This document shows positions 16,306 through 24,303 of a DNA stretch of 64,000 nucleotides, one piece after another (within the stretch, counting starts at the first letter, position 1; every line of letters begins with the position of its first letter). The translations under genes were made by a program, and so were the position numbers. Location: positions 4,412,881 through 4,476,880 of the forward strand of contig NZ_FXAM01000001.1 of assembly GCF_900155475.1 (NCBI RefSeq), given 5' to 3'. The notes below the pieces were generated by a model, which had not been told where the DNA came from, did no database searches, and saw nothing but the letters and a program-made list of their open reading frames with translations. The stretch is from Methylomagnum ishizawai (GTDB lineage: Bacteria > Pseudomonadota > Gammaproteobacteria > Methylococcales > Methylococcaceae).

Positions 16306-17159
16306 ATACCGAGCGCCAAGCGGCTTTGCGGACCGCCTACCTCGAAGCCTGCGAAATGGAACTGCGGGCCTTCAAGCCGGGCAATGTCAGCGTCCATTCC
16401 GAAGGCCATGGCATGACGGTGGAGGATTTCCGGCGTAGCGCCGAAGCAAGCGCCCCTTTCCTGTGCGACGAGTCGCTGTCGCTGGGCGAACGGATTTATC
16501 GCGCTATCGAAGCCACCCACGCCGCCGTGGGCTGCAACACCAATCTCGGCATCGTGCTACTGGCCGCGCCCTTGATCCTGGCCTACGAGACGCGGCGGGA
16601 CGGCGAAGCCTTGCGGACGGCCCTGGACCGGGTCCTGGCCGGGACCACCCGCGGCGATGCCGCCTGGGTCTACCGCGCCATCCGCGTCGCCCAACCCGGC
16701 GGCCTGGGCGCGGCCCCCGAACAGGACGTCCGCGCCGAACCCGGAGTCACGTTATTGGAAGCGATGCGTTTGGCCGAAGCCCGCGACCGTATCGCTTTTC
16801 AATACACCAATTCCTATGCCGATATTCTTGCAGACTCCATTCCACGCTATCATAGTTCGCTGTCCCAATGGGGCCATGAAGAATGGGCAGCGGTGGCTGT
16901 CTTCACCGGATTGCTGAGACGCCATCCCGATAGCCACATCGAGCGCAAATCCGGTACCCGCCATCACCGCCGGGTGGCCGGATGGATGGACCGCATCGAG
17001 CGGGCCTTGCTCGACTCCGACCAGCCGGAACAAGCCATGCGGCTACTGCGGGAAGCGGACGCCGAGTTCAAATCCCATGGAATCAACCCAGGCACCACCG
17101 CCGACCTCACGGTCGCGTGTTTATTGGCTGTGCGCTTGGAAATCCTGTTGATGAAATGA
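16302..17159 (+). CDS. CitG-like (triphosphoribosyl-dephospho-CoA synthase family) protein of the H4MPT cluster
   Basis: The 285-residue protein belongs to the CitG/MdcB superfamily, whose classical members transfer the ribosyl moiety of ATP to dephospho-CoA for citrate or malonate lyase. The core motif, usually NTHKG, reads GCNTNLGIVLLAAPLIL here, the form seen in archaeal and methylotroph relatives. KPGNVSVHSEGHGMTVEDF is the other hallmark. No citrate or malonate lyase genes are present; the gene is fused by a 4-base overlap to the RimK-like ligase and mch. A ribosyl transfer in H4MPT side-chain assembly is plausible but unproven. Confidence 0.78.
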   Translation: MNTERQAALRTAYLEACEMELRAFKPGNVSVHSEGHGMTVEDFRRSAEASAPFLCDESLSLGERIYRAIEATHAAVGCNTNLGIVLLAAPLILAYETRRDGEALRTALDRVLAGTTRGDAAWVYRAIRVAQPGGLGAAPEQDVRAEPGVTLLEAMRLAEARDRIAFQYTNSYADILADSIPRYHSSLSQWGHEEWAAVAVFTGLLRRHPDSHIERKSGTRHHRRVAGWMDRIERALLDSDQPEQAMRLLREADAEFKSHGINPGTTADLTVACLLAVRLEILLMK

Positions 17160-17323
17160 AGGATACGGTGGAAAACCCCAGGGTATCCCGGTCGGAGACC
17201 TGAGAGGTAGGATTCGGCGCGGTGTTTCGACAAAACCGCTGCCGATGCTTCCGCTTGGGGGGAGGCATAATAATGTCGCTACTTAAGAAATTTTTTCCTT
17301 TATTTACCAAAGAGGAGATTGCA

Positions 17324-17845
17324 ATGGCAAAGATCGATAAATTGTTGGTGGGCGAGTCCTTGGTGTTCACCGGCGACTCCGTTCCGAACGAAGTGGCCCA
17401 CATCGACCTGATCATGGGTCCGCGTGGCAGCGCCGCCGAAACCGCCTTCGCGAACTGCCTGACCAACAATAAGGATGGTTTCACCAGCCTCCTGGCCGTG
17501 GTCGCACCCAACCTGCTCTGCAAGCCGGCCACCGTCATGTTCAACAAGGTCACCATCAAGAACGGCAAGCAAGCCACTCAGATGTTCGGACCGGCCCAGC
17601 GCGGCGTGGCCATGGCCGTGGCCGATTGCGTCGAGGACGGCACCATCCCCGCCGACGAAGCCGATGACCTGTTCATCTGCGTGGGTGTGTTCATCCACTG
17701 GCTGGCCGAAGACGACACCAAGATCCAAGACTACAACTACGAAGCCACCAAGCAAGCCATCAAGCGCGCCGTGGCCGGCGAGCCGAAGGCCGCCGACGTG
17801 GTGAAGCAGAAGGGCGAAGCCGCCCATCCGTTCGCCGCTCACTAA
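17324..17845 (+). CDS. fae: Formaldehyde-activating enzyme (Fae)
   Basis: The 173-residue enzyme condenses formaldehyde with H4MPT to methylene-H4MPT and is among the most abundant proteins in methylotrophs. [15 protein letters not shown], the catalytic-histidine block [14 protein letters not shown] (His26) and [17 protein letters not shown] are diagnostic. AGAGGAG lies 6 bases before this ATG. An in-frame ATG at 17273 also has a very strong GGGGGGAGG site and would add the 17 residues [17 protein letters not shown]. The shorter form matches the family N-terminus. A strong terminator follows at 17864. The 164-base upstream gap suggests a separate promoter, in keeping with high expression. Confidence 0.96.
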   Translation: MAKIDKLLVGESLVFTGDSVPNEVAHIDLIMGPRGSAAETAFANCLTNNKDGFTSLLAVVAPNLLCKPATVMFNKVTIKNGKQATQMFGPAQRGVAMAVADCVEDGTIPADEADDLFICVGVFIHWLAEDDTKIQDYNYEATKQAIKRAVAGEPKAADVVKQKGEAAHPFAAH

Positions 17846-17863
17846 GCAGCGCCGATCCCGGAC

Positions 17864-17898
17864 AAAACGTTGCCCCGCTCCGGGGCAACGTTTTTTTT
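17864..17898 (+). terminator. Rho-independent terminator after fae
   Basis: A perfect 14-bp stem (17864-17877 with 17881-17894, core CGTTGCCCCG) has a 3-base loop and runs into eight T. The A-run at the left end gives it weaker function for the convergent HisA-like gene, which ends at 17912. Confidence 0.92.
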
Positions 17899-17911
17899 CG
17901 CCCCGGATTCC

Positions 17912-18598
17912 TCAACCGAACCGCCCCAACACCGCCCCATCCACCGCGCCGGAATGCAAAGCGCTGGCCATCAACACCTGGGACACGCCCAGGACTTCGA
18001 GCGCCGCCAAATCCCTGGCGTCGCGCACCCCGCCCGCCGCCACGAAGCGGTGGCCCGGATGGTTCCGTATGAATTGCCCGAGCCGGGCGCGATCCGGTCC
18101 CGCGCCGCTGCCCACCCGCGCCAAGCTCATCAAGATCACCCGCTCCGGCCAAAGGTCGGGCCGGTCCGGCAAGGCCGACGGTCCCAGCAAGCCGCCGCCC
18201 TGGAAATCCAGCGACAAGATGAACGGCGTGGTCCTGGCATCGGGCAAGGCCGATATCTCCACGCCCAGCGACTCGCTACCGATCACCACCACGCCCCGTC
18301 CTTCCGGCCAAGCCCATCCGGGTTCCGGCAGCCCGGCGTCGATCCAAAAACACACGCCGGGAAACGCCCGCAGCAGCCCGGACACCACGGCGGTTTGCCG
18401 CGGTTTGCCCATCAGGGCATCGAGGTCGGCCAGATAGACGGTTTTGAAGGCATGCAGCCCCAACAAACCTTCCAGCACGGCGCGGGGTTCGGCGCTAGGG
18501 CACAAGGGACTTTGCAAGGGCCGATAGTTTTCGCGCCGACCCCGGACGGCGTGTACGGCGCGGCCATTCATCAGATCGATGACGGGAATGATTTCCAT
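17912..18598 (-). CDS. HisA-like TIM-barrel protein of the C1-coenzyme cluster
   Basis: The 228-residue protein resembles HisA (ProFAR isomerase): MEIIPVIDLMNGRAVHAVRG at the start, TVYLADLDALMG, and GHRFVAAGGVRDARDLAAL before the phosphate-binding C-terminal strand. It lacks the canonical HisA histidine-pathway context and belongs to the HisA-related group found in methanogens and H4MPT-containing methylotrophs. Its reaction is unassigned. It is convergent with fae and divergent from mfnD with only 12 bases between the start codons. A role in methylofuran or methanopterin synthesis is inferred from context alone. Confidence 0.78.
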   Translation of the reverse strand: MEIIPVIDLMNGRAVHAVRGRRENYRPLQSPLCPSAEPRAVLEGLLGLHAFKTVYLADLDALMGKPRQTAVVSGLLRAFPGVCFWIDAGLPEPGWAWPEGRGVVVIGSESLGVEISALPDARTTPFILSLDFQGGGLLGPSALPDRPDLWPERVILMSLARVGSGAGPDRARLGQFIRNHPGHRFVAAGGVRDARDLAALEVLGVSQVLMASALHSGAVDGAVLGRFG

Positions 18599-18610
18599 GG
18601 GAGATAAGCC

Positions 18611-19621
18611 TTGAGAATCCTGGTATTCGAGTATGTTACCGGCGGCGGCCTGGCCCCGGAAATCCCGCCCGCTTCGCTGGTGGTGGAAGGCGAATTCATG
18701 CTGATGGCTTTGCTGCGGGATTTATCCGGGCTGCCCGGCGTGGATATCCTGGCCCTGCGAGACGCCCGTTTGCCCCCGCCCTCCGGAAATTTCCCCCGGA
18801 CCGAATGGATCGCGCTCGACACCGGCGGCGACGCCGAACGCCGTTTCGGCGAGCTCGCCGCCGGGTGCGATGCGGTTTGGCCCATCGCCCCGGAAACCGG
18901 CGGCATCCTGGAACGGCTGTGCCGGACCGTGGAAACCCTCGGCAAACCACTGTTGACCAGCCCGGCGGCGGCGGTGGGGATCGCGGCCAGCAAATTCGCC
19001 ACCGCCCGCCACTTGGAAACCCATGGTATCCCGGTGGTGAAAACCCTGCCTCTCGACGCTTGGCCGGACCCGATGTTCCCGATGGTCGTCAAGCCCGACG
19101 ACGGCGTCGGCTGTGAAGGCTCGCGCATCGTCGCAACACCGGAAGCTTGGCGACACTGCCTGGAGCGGTTCGCGGGCCAAGGCTACGTGGCACAGCCCTT
19201 GATCGCGGGCGAGGCGCTGAGCCTATCCGCCCTGTTCGCCCAAGGCGAAGCCATCGCTTTAAGCCTCAACCGCCAGCACATCATCCGCCGCGACGGCGGC
19301 TTCGTCCTCACCGGCTGCGGCGTCAACGCCGTGGACGCCGCCACCGCCACCGCTTGCGGAACGCTGGCCCCGGCCATCGCCGCCACACTCCCGGAACTTT
19401 GGGGCTACGCGGGCGTCGATTTCATCCTCACCCCGCAAGGGCCGCGAGTCCTGGAAATCAATCCGCGCCTGACCACCTCCTATACCGGCCTCGCCCGCGC
19501 CCTCGGCGTCAATCCCGCCGGTTTGATCCTGGACCTCTGGCGGCATGGCCGCTTGCCAGACCCGGCCCGCCTGGACCGCGTCCCAGTCGAAATCACCCTG
19601 GAACCCGAGCATGAGCATTGA
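18611..19621 (+). CDS. mfnD: ATP-grasp tyramine/tyrosine-glutamate ligase (MfnD-like), methylofuran biosynthesis
   Basis: The 336-residue ATP-grasp protein matches MfnD, which attaches gamma-glutamate to tyramine in archaea (tyrosine is the probable acceptor in methylotrophs). FEYVTGGGLAPEIPP near the N-terminus is highly characteristic. MVVKPDDGVGCEGSRIV is the ATP loop, and [19 protein letters not shown] holds the metal ligands. It uses a TTG start 12 bases from the divergent HisA-like start. It is the first gene of an mfnD-mfnF-pabB-mfnE-moaD-moaE operon and overlaps mfnF by 11 bases. Confidence 0.85.
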   Translation: MRILVFEYVTGGGLAPEIPPASLVVEGEFMLMALLRDLSGLPGVDILALRDARLPPPSGNFPRTEWIALDTGGDAERRFGELAAGCDAVWPIAPETGGILERLCRTVETLGKPLLTSPAAAVGIAASKFATARHLETHGIPVVKTLPLDAWPDPMFPMVVKPDDGVGCEGSRIVATPEAWRHCLERFAGQGYVAQPLIAGEALSLSALFAQGEAIALSLNRQHIIRRDGGFVLTGCGVNAVDAATATACGTLAPAIAATLPELWGYAGVDFILTPQGPRVLEINPRLTTSYTGLARALGVNPAGLILDLWRHGRLPDPARLDRVPVEITLEPEHEH

Positions 19622-20675
19622 ACTGATAGGCTGGGACATCGGCGGCGCCCATTTGAAAGCCGCCGCCCTGGATGCGTCGGGCCACGTCCTGGCCGTGGCC
19701 TTGGAACCCTGCCCGCTGTGGCAAGGACTGGACCGGTTGCATACGGCGCTGGACCGGATATTCCAGCGCTTCGCCCCCGCGCCCGGTTGCCGCCACGCCG
19801 CCACCATGACCGGCGAATTGGTCGATCTCTTCCCCGACCGGGCGGCGGGCGTGGCCGCTTTAGTGGACGCCATGGCCGCACGCTGCGGCAGGGATAGGCT
19901 CTGGATTTATGCCGGACCCCGAGGTTTCATCGCGGCGGCGGCGGTCCGGCCCGGCGATGCGGGGCATATCGCCTCGGCCAATTGGCTGGCGAGCGGTGCC
20001 TGGGTGGCGACCCGGCTCGAAGCGGCCCTGTGGCTCGATATCGGCAGCACGACCACGGATATATTTCCAATCCATGGACACCGGGTTACCGTCCGGGGCT
20101 ATACCGATTACGAACGAATGCGCTACGATGAACTCATATATACCGGAATCGCCCGGACCCCGGTCATGGCCGTGGCGGAGCGGGCGCCGTTCGAGGGCGA
20201 ATGGGTCGGGCTCATGGCCGAGCATTTCGCCACCATGGCCGATGTCTACCGGCTGACCGGCGAATTGCCCGAGGACGCCGACCCGCTCCCGGCCGCCGAT
20301 GGTGGCGGAAAAACCTGGACGGACAGCGCCCGCCGCCTCGCCCGGCTGTTCGGCAGGGACGCGGATTCGGCCCCGCCACAGCGCTGGCGCGATGCCGCCC
20401 GCTATTTCCGCGAACAGCAACTCGCCAAACTGCGCTCCGGGGTGGACCGATTAGGGTCGCGGGGCCTCCTCGACGATTCCGCGCCCGTGGTCGGGGCCGG
20501 CGTGGGCCGGTTCCTGGCCCAAGAACTCGCCCAACGATTGAAACTTGCCTATGTGGATTTCAGCGATTTGTTTGCCGTCCCGGCCCGTGTTCCCAGGATC
20601 GCGGATTGCGCCCCGGCGGTCGCCGTGGCCTTGTTGGCGGCGCGGGAGGTAGGGTCCGATGACCCCCAGGATTGA
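19611..20675 (+). CDS. mfnF: MfnF-like methylofuran condensing enzyme (hydantoinase/oxoprolinase-related, ASKHA fold)
   Basis: The 354-residue protein has the ASKHA phosphate-1 loop GWDIGGAHLKAAAL and the phosphate-2 loop LDIGSTTTDIFPIHGH. The archaeal MfnF couples the aminomethylfuran diphosphate to gamma-glutamyl-tyramine, forming the ether bond of methanofuran. MRYDELIYTGIARTPVMAV and YVDFSDLF are further family features. The start was placed at MSIELIGWDIGG; it overlaps mfnD by 11 bases and pabB by 17. Confidence 0.85.
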   Translation: MSIELIGWDIGGAHLKAAALDASGHVLAVALEPCPLWQGLDRLHTALDRIFQRFAPAPGCRHAATMTGELVDLFPDRAAGVAALVDAMAARCGRDRLWIYAGPRGFIAAAAVRPGDAGHIASANWLASGAWVATRLEAALWLDIGSTTTDIFPIHGHRVTVRGYTDYERMRYDELIYTGIARTPVMAVAERAPFEGEWVGLMAEHFATMADVYRLTGELPEDADPLPAADGGGKTWTDSARRLARLFGRDADSAPPQRWRDAARYFREQQLAKLRSGVDRLGSRGLLDDSAPVVGAGVGRFLAQELAQRLKLAYVDFSDLFAVPARVPRIADCAPAVAVALLAAREVGSDDPQD

Positions 20676-22065
20676 AGAGCTCCCGTATTTCGAAGATAGC
20701 GCCGCCCTGTTCCTGCCCTGGGCGGAACGGCGCTGGGCCGTGTTCCTGGACAGCGGCTTCCCGCACAGCCACCAAGGCCGCTACGACATTATCGCCGCCG
20801 ACCCCATCCAAACCCTGGTCACGCGGGGAGCCTTGACTGAAATCCGCAGCGGCGGCTCCATCTCCCTCTCGCCGGAAGACCCGTTCTCGCTGGTGCGGCG
20901 CGCCTTGGGCGAACCTGCGGCGGCGATCCCCGGCCTGCCGTTCCAGGGTGGAGCCATCGGCTATTTCGGCTACGATCTGGCCCGGCGCTTGGAACGCCTG
21001 CCGGAAACGGCCCTCGACGCCGACAACATCCCCGAGATGGTCATCGGCATCTACGACTGGGCGGTGGTGGTCGATCACCAGGAACGCCGCACCTGGCTGG
21101 TCGGACAAGGCCGCGGTCCCGCGCTGGAACAACGCTGGCCGCACCTGGTGCAAGCCTTCAGCCAAATCCAGACCATCGGCTGGCAACTCGACGATTTCGC
21201 CCTGCATAGCGACGTGGTGTCGAACCTGGACCGCGCCCGCTATGGCCGGGCCTTCGACCGCATCCAACATTACATCCGCGAAGGCGATTGCTACCAGGTC
21301 AACCTGACCCAGCGCTTCTCGGCCTATTGCTCGGGCAATCCCTGGTCGGCCTACCAATTGCTGCGGCCCTACAATCCCGCCCCGTTCAGCGCCTATCTCA
21401 ATTATCCGCAGGTCCAGGTGCTGAGTTCCTCGCCGGAACGCTTCCTCAAGGTCGAGCGCGGCCGGGTCGAAACCAAGCCGATCAAGGGCACCCGCCCCCG
21501 CTCGCCCCATCCCCGGATCGACGCCGCCCATGCCCAGGAACTGCGGGACAGCCTGAAGGACCGCGCCGAAAACCTGATGATCGTCGATCTCCTCCGCAAC
21601 GATATCGGCAAATGCTGCGCACCGGGTTCGGTCCACGTCCCCAAGCTGTTCGAGATCGAGAGCTATGCCACCGTGCATCATCTGGTCAGCACGGTGCGCG
21701 GACACTTGGCGGAAGGGCAGGACGCCCTGGATTTGCTACGGGGCTGCTTCCCCGGCGGTTCCATCACCGGCGCACCCAAAATCCGCGCCATGGAAATCAT
21801 CGAGGAACTGGAACCGCACCGGCGCGGCGTCTATTGCGGTTCCATCGGCTATATCGGCTTCGACGGCGACATGGACACCAATATCGCCATCCGCACCTTC
21901 GCCCATTCCGACCACACCATCCGCTTCTGGGCCGGCGGCGGCATCGTGGCCGATTCCGACCCGGAGTTGGAATACCAGGAGTGCTACCACAAAGCCGCCG
22001 CCCTGCTGAACCTGCTGGACCAATTCCGCCTCCAGAAAACCGGTGCCTACCCCTTGGGTTATTAA
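20659..22065 (+). CDS. pabB: Aminodeoxychorismate synthase component I (PabB)
   Basis: The 468-residue chorismate-utilising enzyme makes 4-amino-4-deoxychorismate, the precursor of p-aminobenzoate. The PIKGT motif (KPIKGTRPR), whose lysine distinguishes PabB from anthranilate synthase, is present. So are LLRNDIGKCCAPGSV, FPGGSITGAPKIRAMEII and YCGSIGYIGFDGDMDTNIAIR. PABA feeds folate and also RFAP synthase (12111). Embedding pabB by overlaps between mfnF and mfnE joins PABA supply to C1-cofactor synthesis. pabA and pabC are not in the window. Confidence 0.94.
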   Translation: MTPRIEELPYFEDSAALFLPWAERRWAVFLDSGFPHSHQGRYDIIAADPIQTLVTRGALTEIRSGGSISLSPEDPFSLVRRALGEPAAAIPGLPFQGGAIGYFGYDLARRLERLPETALDADNIPEMVIGIYDWAVVVDHQERRTWLVGQGRGPALEQRWPHLVQAFSQIQTIGWQLDDFALHSDVVSNLDRARYGRAFDRIQHYIREGDCYQVNLTQRFSAYCSGNPWSAYQLLRPYNPAPFSAYLNYPQVQVLSSSPERFLKVERGRVETKPIKGTRPRSPHPRIDAAHAQELRDSLKDRAENLMIVDLLRNDIGKCCAPGSVHVPKLFEIESYATVHHLVSTVRGHLAEGQDALDLLRGCFPGGSITGAPKIRAMEIIEELEPHRRGVYCGSIGYIGFDGDMDTNIAIRTFAHSDHTIRFWAGGGIVADSDPELEYQECYHKAAALLNLLDQFRLQKTGAYPLGY

Positions 22066-22723
22066 GCTGGGCGGCAGCCTCCACGCCTCGGAACACCTGC
22101 CGCGCTGGCTCCATGCCCTGGCCGATAGCGGCGCGGTCCTGGTGCCGGGCGGCGGGCCGTTCGCCGACGCGGTGCGGACGGCGCAGACCCATTGGGGTTT
22201 CAGCGACCACGCCGCCCACGCCATGGCGATCCTCGCCATGCGCCAATATGGCCTGATGCTTGGCGACCTTTCGCCCGGATTCGCGGTCTCTTCGGATATC
22301 GCCGGTTTGGCCGCAGCCCTGGCCGTTGGGCGCTCCGCCCTTTGGCTCCCCGATCCCGCCGCCATTCCCGAAGCGGAAGTCCCGGCCTCGTGGGCGATCA
22401 CCTCGGATAGCCTCGCGGCCTGGCTGGCGCGGAAGCTCGGCGTGGAACACCTACTCTTGGTGAAATCGGCGGGGATTCCGACGGGCGAATTCGGTGTCCA
22501 AGCAGCGGCGGCGCGCGGCTGGATCGACGCCGCCTTCCCGGCGTTCCTGGCCGGGGGCGGATTGGGGGCTTGGCTGGCGCGGCCGGACCAACACACCCGC
22601 CTCGGCCTGGGTCTGCGCGAGCCGCGAACCGTCTTCACCCCTATCGTGCCGGACATCGGCCCCGTCACCCGCGAGAACACGTCTTATGTCGATCACAGTC
22701 CGTTATTTCGCCAGCCTGCGTGA
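22043..22723 (+). CDS. mfnE: MfnE-like aminomethylfuran phosphate kinase (amino-acid-kinase family)
   Basis: The 226-residue protein has the amino-acid-kinase motifs VIKLGGSLHASEHLPRW and VLVPGGGPFADAVR, plus HLLLVKSAGIP and FLAGGGLGAWL. MfnE phosphorylates 5-(aminomethyl)-3-furanmethanol phosphate to the diphosphate used by MfnF. It overlaps pabB by 23 bases and moaD by 38 bases, so the operon is tightly packed. Family members vary in sequence, but the neighbours mfnD and mfnF make the assignment strong. Confidence 0.86.
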   Translation: MPTPWVIKLGGSLHASEHLPRWLHALADSGAVLVPGGGPFADAVRTAQTHWGFSDHAAHAMAILAMRQYGLMLGDLSPGFAVSSDIAGLAAALAVGRSALWLPDPAAIPEAEVPASWAITSDSLAAWLARKLGVEHLLLVKSAGIPTGEFGVQAAAARGWIDAAFPAFLAGGGLGAWLARPDQHTRLGLGLREPRTVFTPIVPDIGPVTRENTSYVDHSPLFRQPA

Positions 22724-22919
22724 AACCCTGGGCCGGGCCGAGGAAACCCTGGCCCCGGACGGCCTCCACAGCGTCATCGAAGTTTGGCAAGCCGTGGCTG
22801 CGGGCCGGCCACTGCCGCAAGGACTGCTCTGCGCCATCAACCTGGAATACGCCGATCCCGCCACCCCGGTGCGCGACGGCGACGAAGTGGCGTTCTTCCC
22901 GCCGGTCACGGGAGGCTGA
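22686..22919 (+). CDS. moaD: Molybdopterin synthase small subunit (MoaD)
   Basis: The 77-residue ubiquitin-like protein opens ITVRYFASLRETLGRAEETL and ends in the required Gly-Gly (FFPPVTGG), which is thiocarboxylated to donate sulfur to precursor Z. It begins inside the 3' end of mfnE and is followed one base later by moaE, so the two subunits are made together. Confidence 0.92.
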   Translation: MSITVRYFASLRETLGRAEETLAPDGLHSVIEVWQAVAAGRPLPQGLLCAINLEYADPATPVRDGDEVAFFPPVTGG

Positions 22920-22920
22920 A

Positions 22921-23358
22921 ATGGCCATCGCCCTGCGTCCCGATCCCTTCGAGCCCTACGCCGAATTGCTGGAATACCAAGCCGGGCAGCCCAGGCTCTC
23001 CGGCCAGTACGGCGCGACCTGCGCCTTCGTCGGCACGATGCGCGATTTCAACGAGGGCGACACGGTACGCGCCATGACCCTCGAACATTATCCCGGCATG
23101 ACCGAGAACCAGCTCGGACATATCCTGGACGAGGCCCGGCGGCGCTGGACCTTCCTCGACGCCCTGGTCATCCACCGGGTCGGCGATATCCTGCCCGGCC
23201 AGCCCATCGTGCTGGTGGCGGTCTGGTCCGCCCACCGCAACGCCGCCTTCGAGGCCTGCCGGTACCTCATGGAAGAACTCAAGCATCGCGCCCCGTTCTG
23301 GAAAAAAGAAACCCTCGCCCAAGGCGAACGCTGGGTGGAGCGCAACACGGAAGGCTGA
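22921..23358 (+). CDS. moaE: Molybdopterin synthase catalytic subunit (MoaE)
   Basis: The 145-residue protein has CAFVGTMRDFNEGDTVRAMTLEHYPGM, IHRVGDILPGQPIVLVAVWS and the active-site lysines of LKHRAPFWKKE (motif split here for length). It converts precursor Z to molybdopterin with MoaD. The cofactor serves Mo/W enzymes such as formate dehydrogenase. Because this FhcB lacks its cluster cysteines, a direct link to Fhc is not implied. Confidence 0.94.
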   Translation: MAIALRPDPFEPYAELLEYQAGQPRLSGQYGATCAFVGTMRDFNEGDTVRAMTLEHYPGMTENQLGHILDEARRRWTFLDALVIHRVGDILPGQPIVLVAVWSAHRNAAFEACRYLMEELKHRAPFWKKETLAQGERWVERNTEG

Positions 23359-23361
23359 GGC

Positions 23362-23367
23362 TATAAT
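23362..23367 (+). promoter_or_regulatory. Candidate -10 element (TATAAT) ahead of the dodecin gene
   Basis: A perfect TATAAT lies 4 bases after the moaE stop and 35 bases before the dodecin ATG. No good -35 hexamer is seen at the expected spacing, so a dodecin-dsbB promoter is only suggested. Confidence 0.4.
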
Positions 23368-23401
23368 CCCCCGCAGCCTTCCACCACCAGGAATCCCAAC
23401 C

Positions 23402-23611
23402 ATGTCCAACCGCGTCTACAAGCTCGTCGAAATCGTCGGCACCTCGCCCACCAGCACCGACGACGCCATCCGCAACGCCATCGCCAAAGCCGCCCAAACC
23501 CTGGCCCACCTCGATTGGTTCCAGGTCGTGGAAACCCGCGGCCAGATCGTGGACGGCCAGGTCGCCCATTTCCAGGTCGTGTTGAAGGTCGGCTTCCGCC
23601 TGGACGATTGA
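23402..23611 (+). CDS. Dodecin family flavin-binding protein
   Basis: The 69-residue protein has the dodecin pattern: MSNRVYKLVEIVGTSPTS, AIRNAIAKAAQTL, the flavin-stacking tryptophan in LDWFQVVETRG, and GQVAHFQVVLKVGFRL. Dodecins form dodecamers that store or buffer riboflavin and FMN. It is followed 3 bases later by dsbB. Confidence 0.9.
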   Translation: MSNRVYKLVEIVGTSPTSTDDAIRNAIAKAAQTLAHLDWFQVVETRGQIVDGQVAHFQVVLKVGFRLDD

Positions 23612-23614
23612 ACC

Positions 23615-24145
23615 ATGAGCGCATCCCTAGAAACCGCCCTCAAATTCGCCCGCGGCCTGAACGCCCGCGCCTATTTCACGCTGGGTGCCCTGTATTGCCT
23701 GGGACTGATCCTGATGGCGCTGTACTTCCAATTCCAAGGCGGACTGGAACCCTGCCCCCTGTGCATCTCGCAGCGGATCATGGTGGTGGCGGTGGGCTTG
23801 GTCATGCTGGCGGCGGCCCTGCACAATCCAGGCCCGGCCGGTATCCGCCGCTATGCCTGGCTGGGTTGCGCCACCGCGCTGGGCGGGGCCGCCGTTTCCG
23901 CCCGCCACATCTGGATACAACACCTGCCCGCCGACAAGGTGCCGGCCTGCACCCCCGGCCTGGAATACATGTTCCATTACTTCCCGCTGACCGACACCCT
24001 CAAGGCCATGGTGACCGGCACCGGCGATTGCGCCAAGGTGGATTGGACCCTGCTGGGCCTGAGCATGCCGGCCTGGGTCTTGATCTGCTTCCTGTTCCTC
24101 GCGGCGCTCAGCCTCGCCCAACGCTGGAACCGCGCAGCCGGATAA
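23615..24145 (+). CDS. dsbB: Disulfide bond formation protein B (DsbB)
   Basis: The 176-residue inner-membrane protein has four predicted helices and two periplasmic cysteine pairs: Cys47-Cys50 in EPCPLCISQR, and Cys112/Cys139 (PACTPGLEY and GTGDCAKVDW). It re-oxidises DsbA with electrons passed to quinone. No dsbA is adjacent. The gene ends 158 bases before phoB. Confidence 0.92.
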   Translation: MSASLETALKFARGLNARAYFTLGALYCLGLILMALYFQFQGGLEPCPLCISQRIMVVAVGLVMLAAALHNPGPAGIRRYAWLGCATALGGAAVSARHIWIQHLPADKVPACTPGLEYMFHYFPLTDTLKAMVTGTGDCAKVDWTLLGLSMPAWVLICFLFLAALSLAQRWNRAAG

Positions 24146-24238
24146 CCCAGAAGCGGCGTGGCGCAATCCGGGAACCTGTGCGGGAACCCGCGCCCCGGAT
24201 TCCGTTCCACGCCATCCAAGCTACAGCTCGGCGCGGGC

Positions 24239-24256
24239 CTTAACAAAAGCTTCACA
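24239..24256 (+). promoter_or_regulatory. Possible Pho box upstream of phoB
   Basis: CTTAACAAAAGCTTCACA consists of two 7-base direct repeats (CTTAACA, CTTCACA) spaced 11 bases start to start by an A-rich tetramer, the architecture of a PhoB site (CTGTCAT-N4-CTGTCAT). The repeats agree with the consensus only in part. It lies 48 bases before the phoB ATG, where autoregulation would be expected. Confidence 0.45.
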
Positions 24257-24303
24257 ATCGGCACGTACAGTAAGCGGTTGATTGTACTAATAGGATTTCG
24301 AGG

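Noticed and set aside
17266-17271. CATAAT as a -10 element for fae
   Set aside because: No acceptable -35 hexamer lies upstream, and the site overlaps the strong GGGGGGAGG ribosome-binding sequence.
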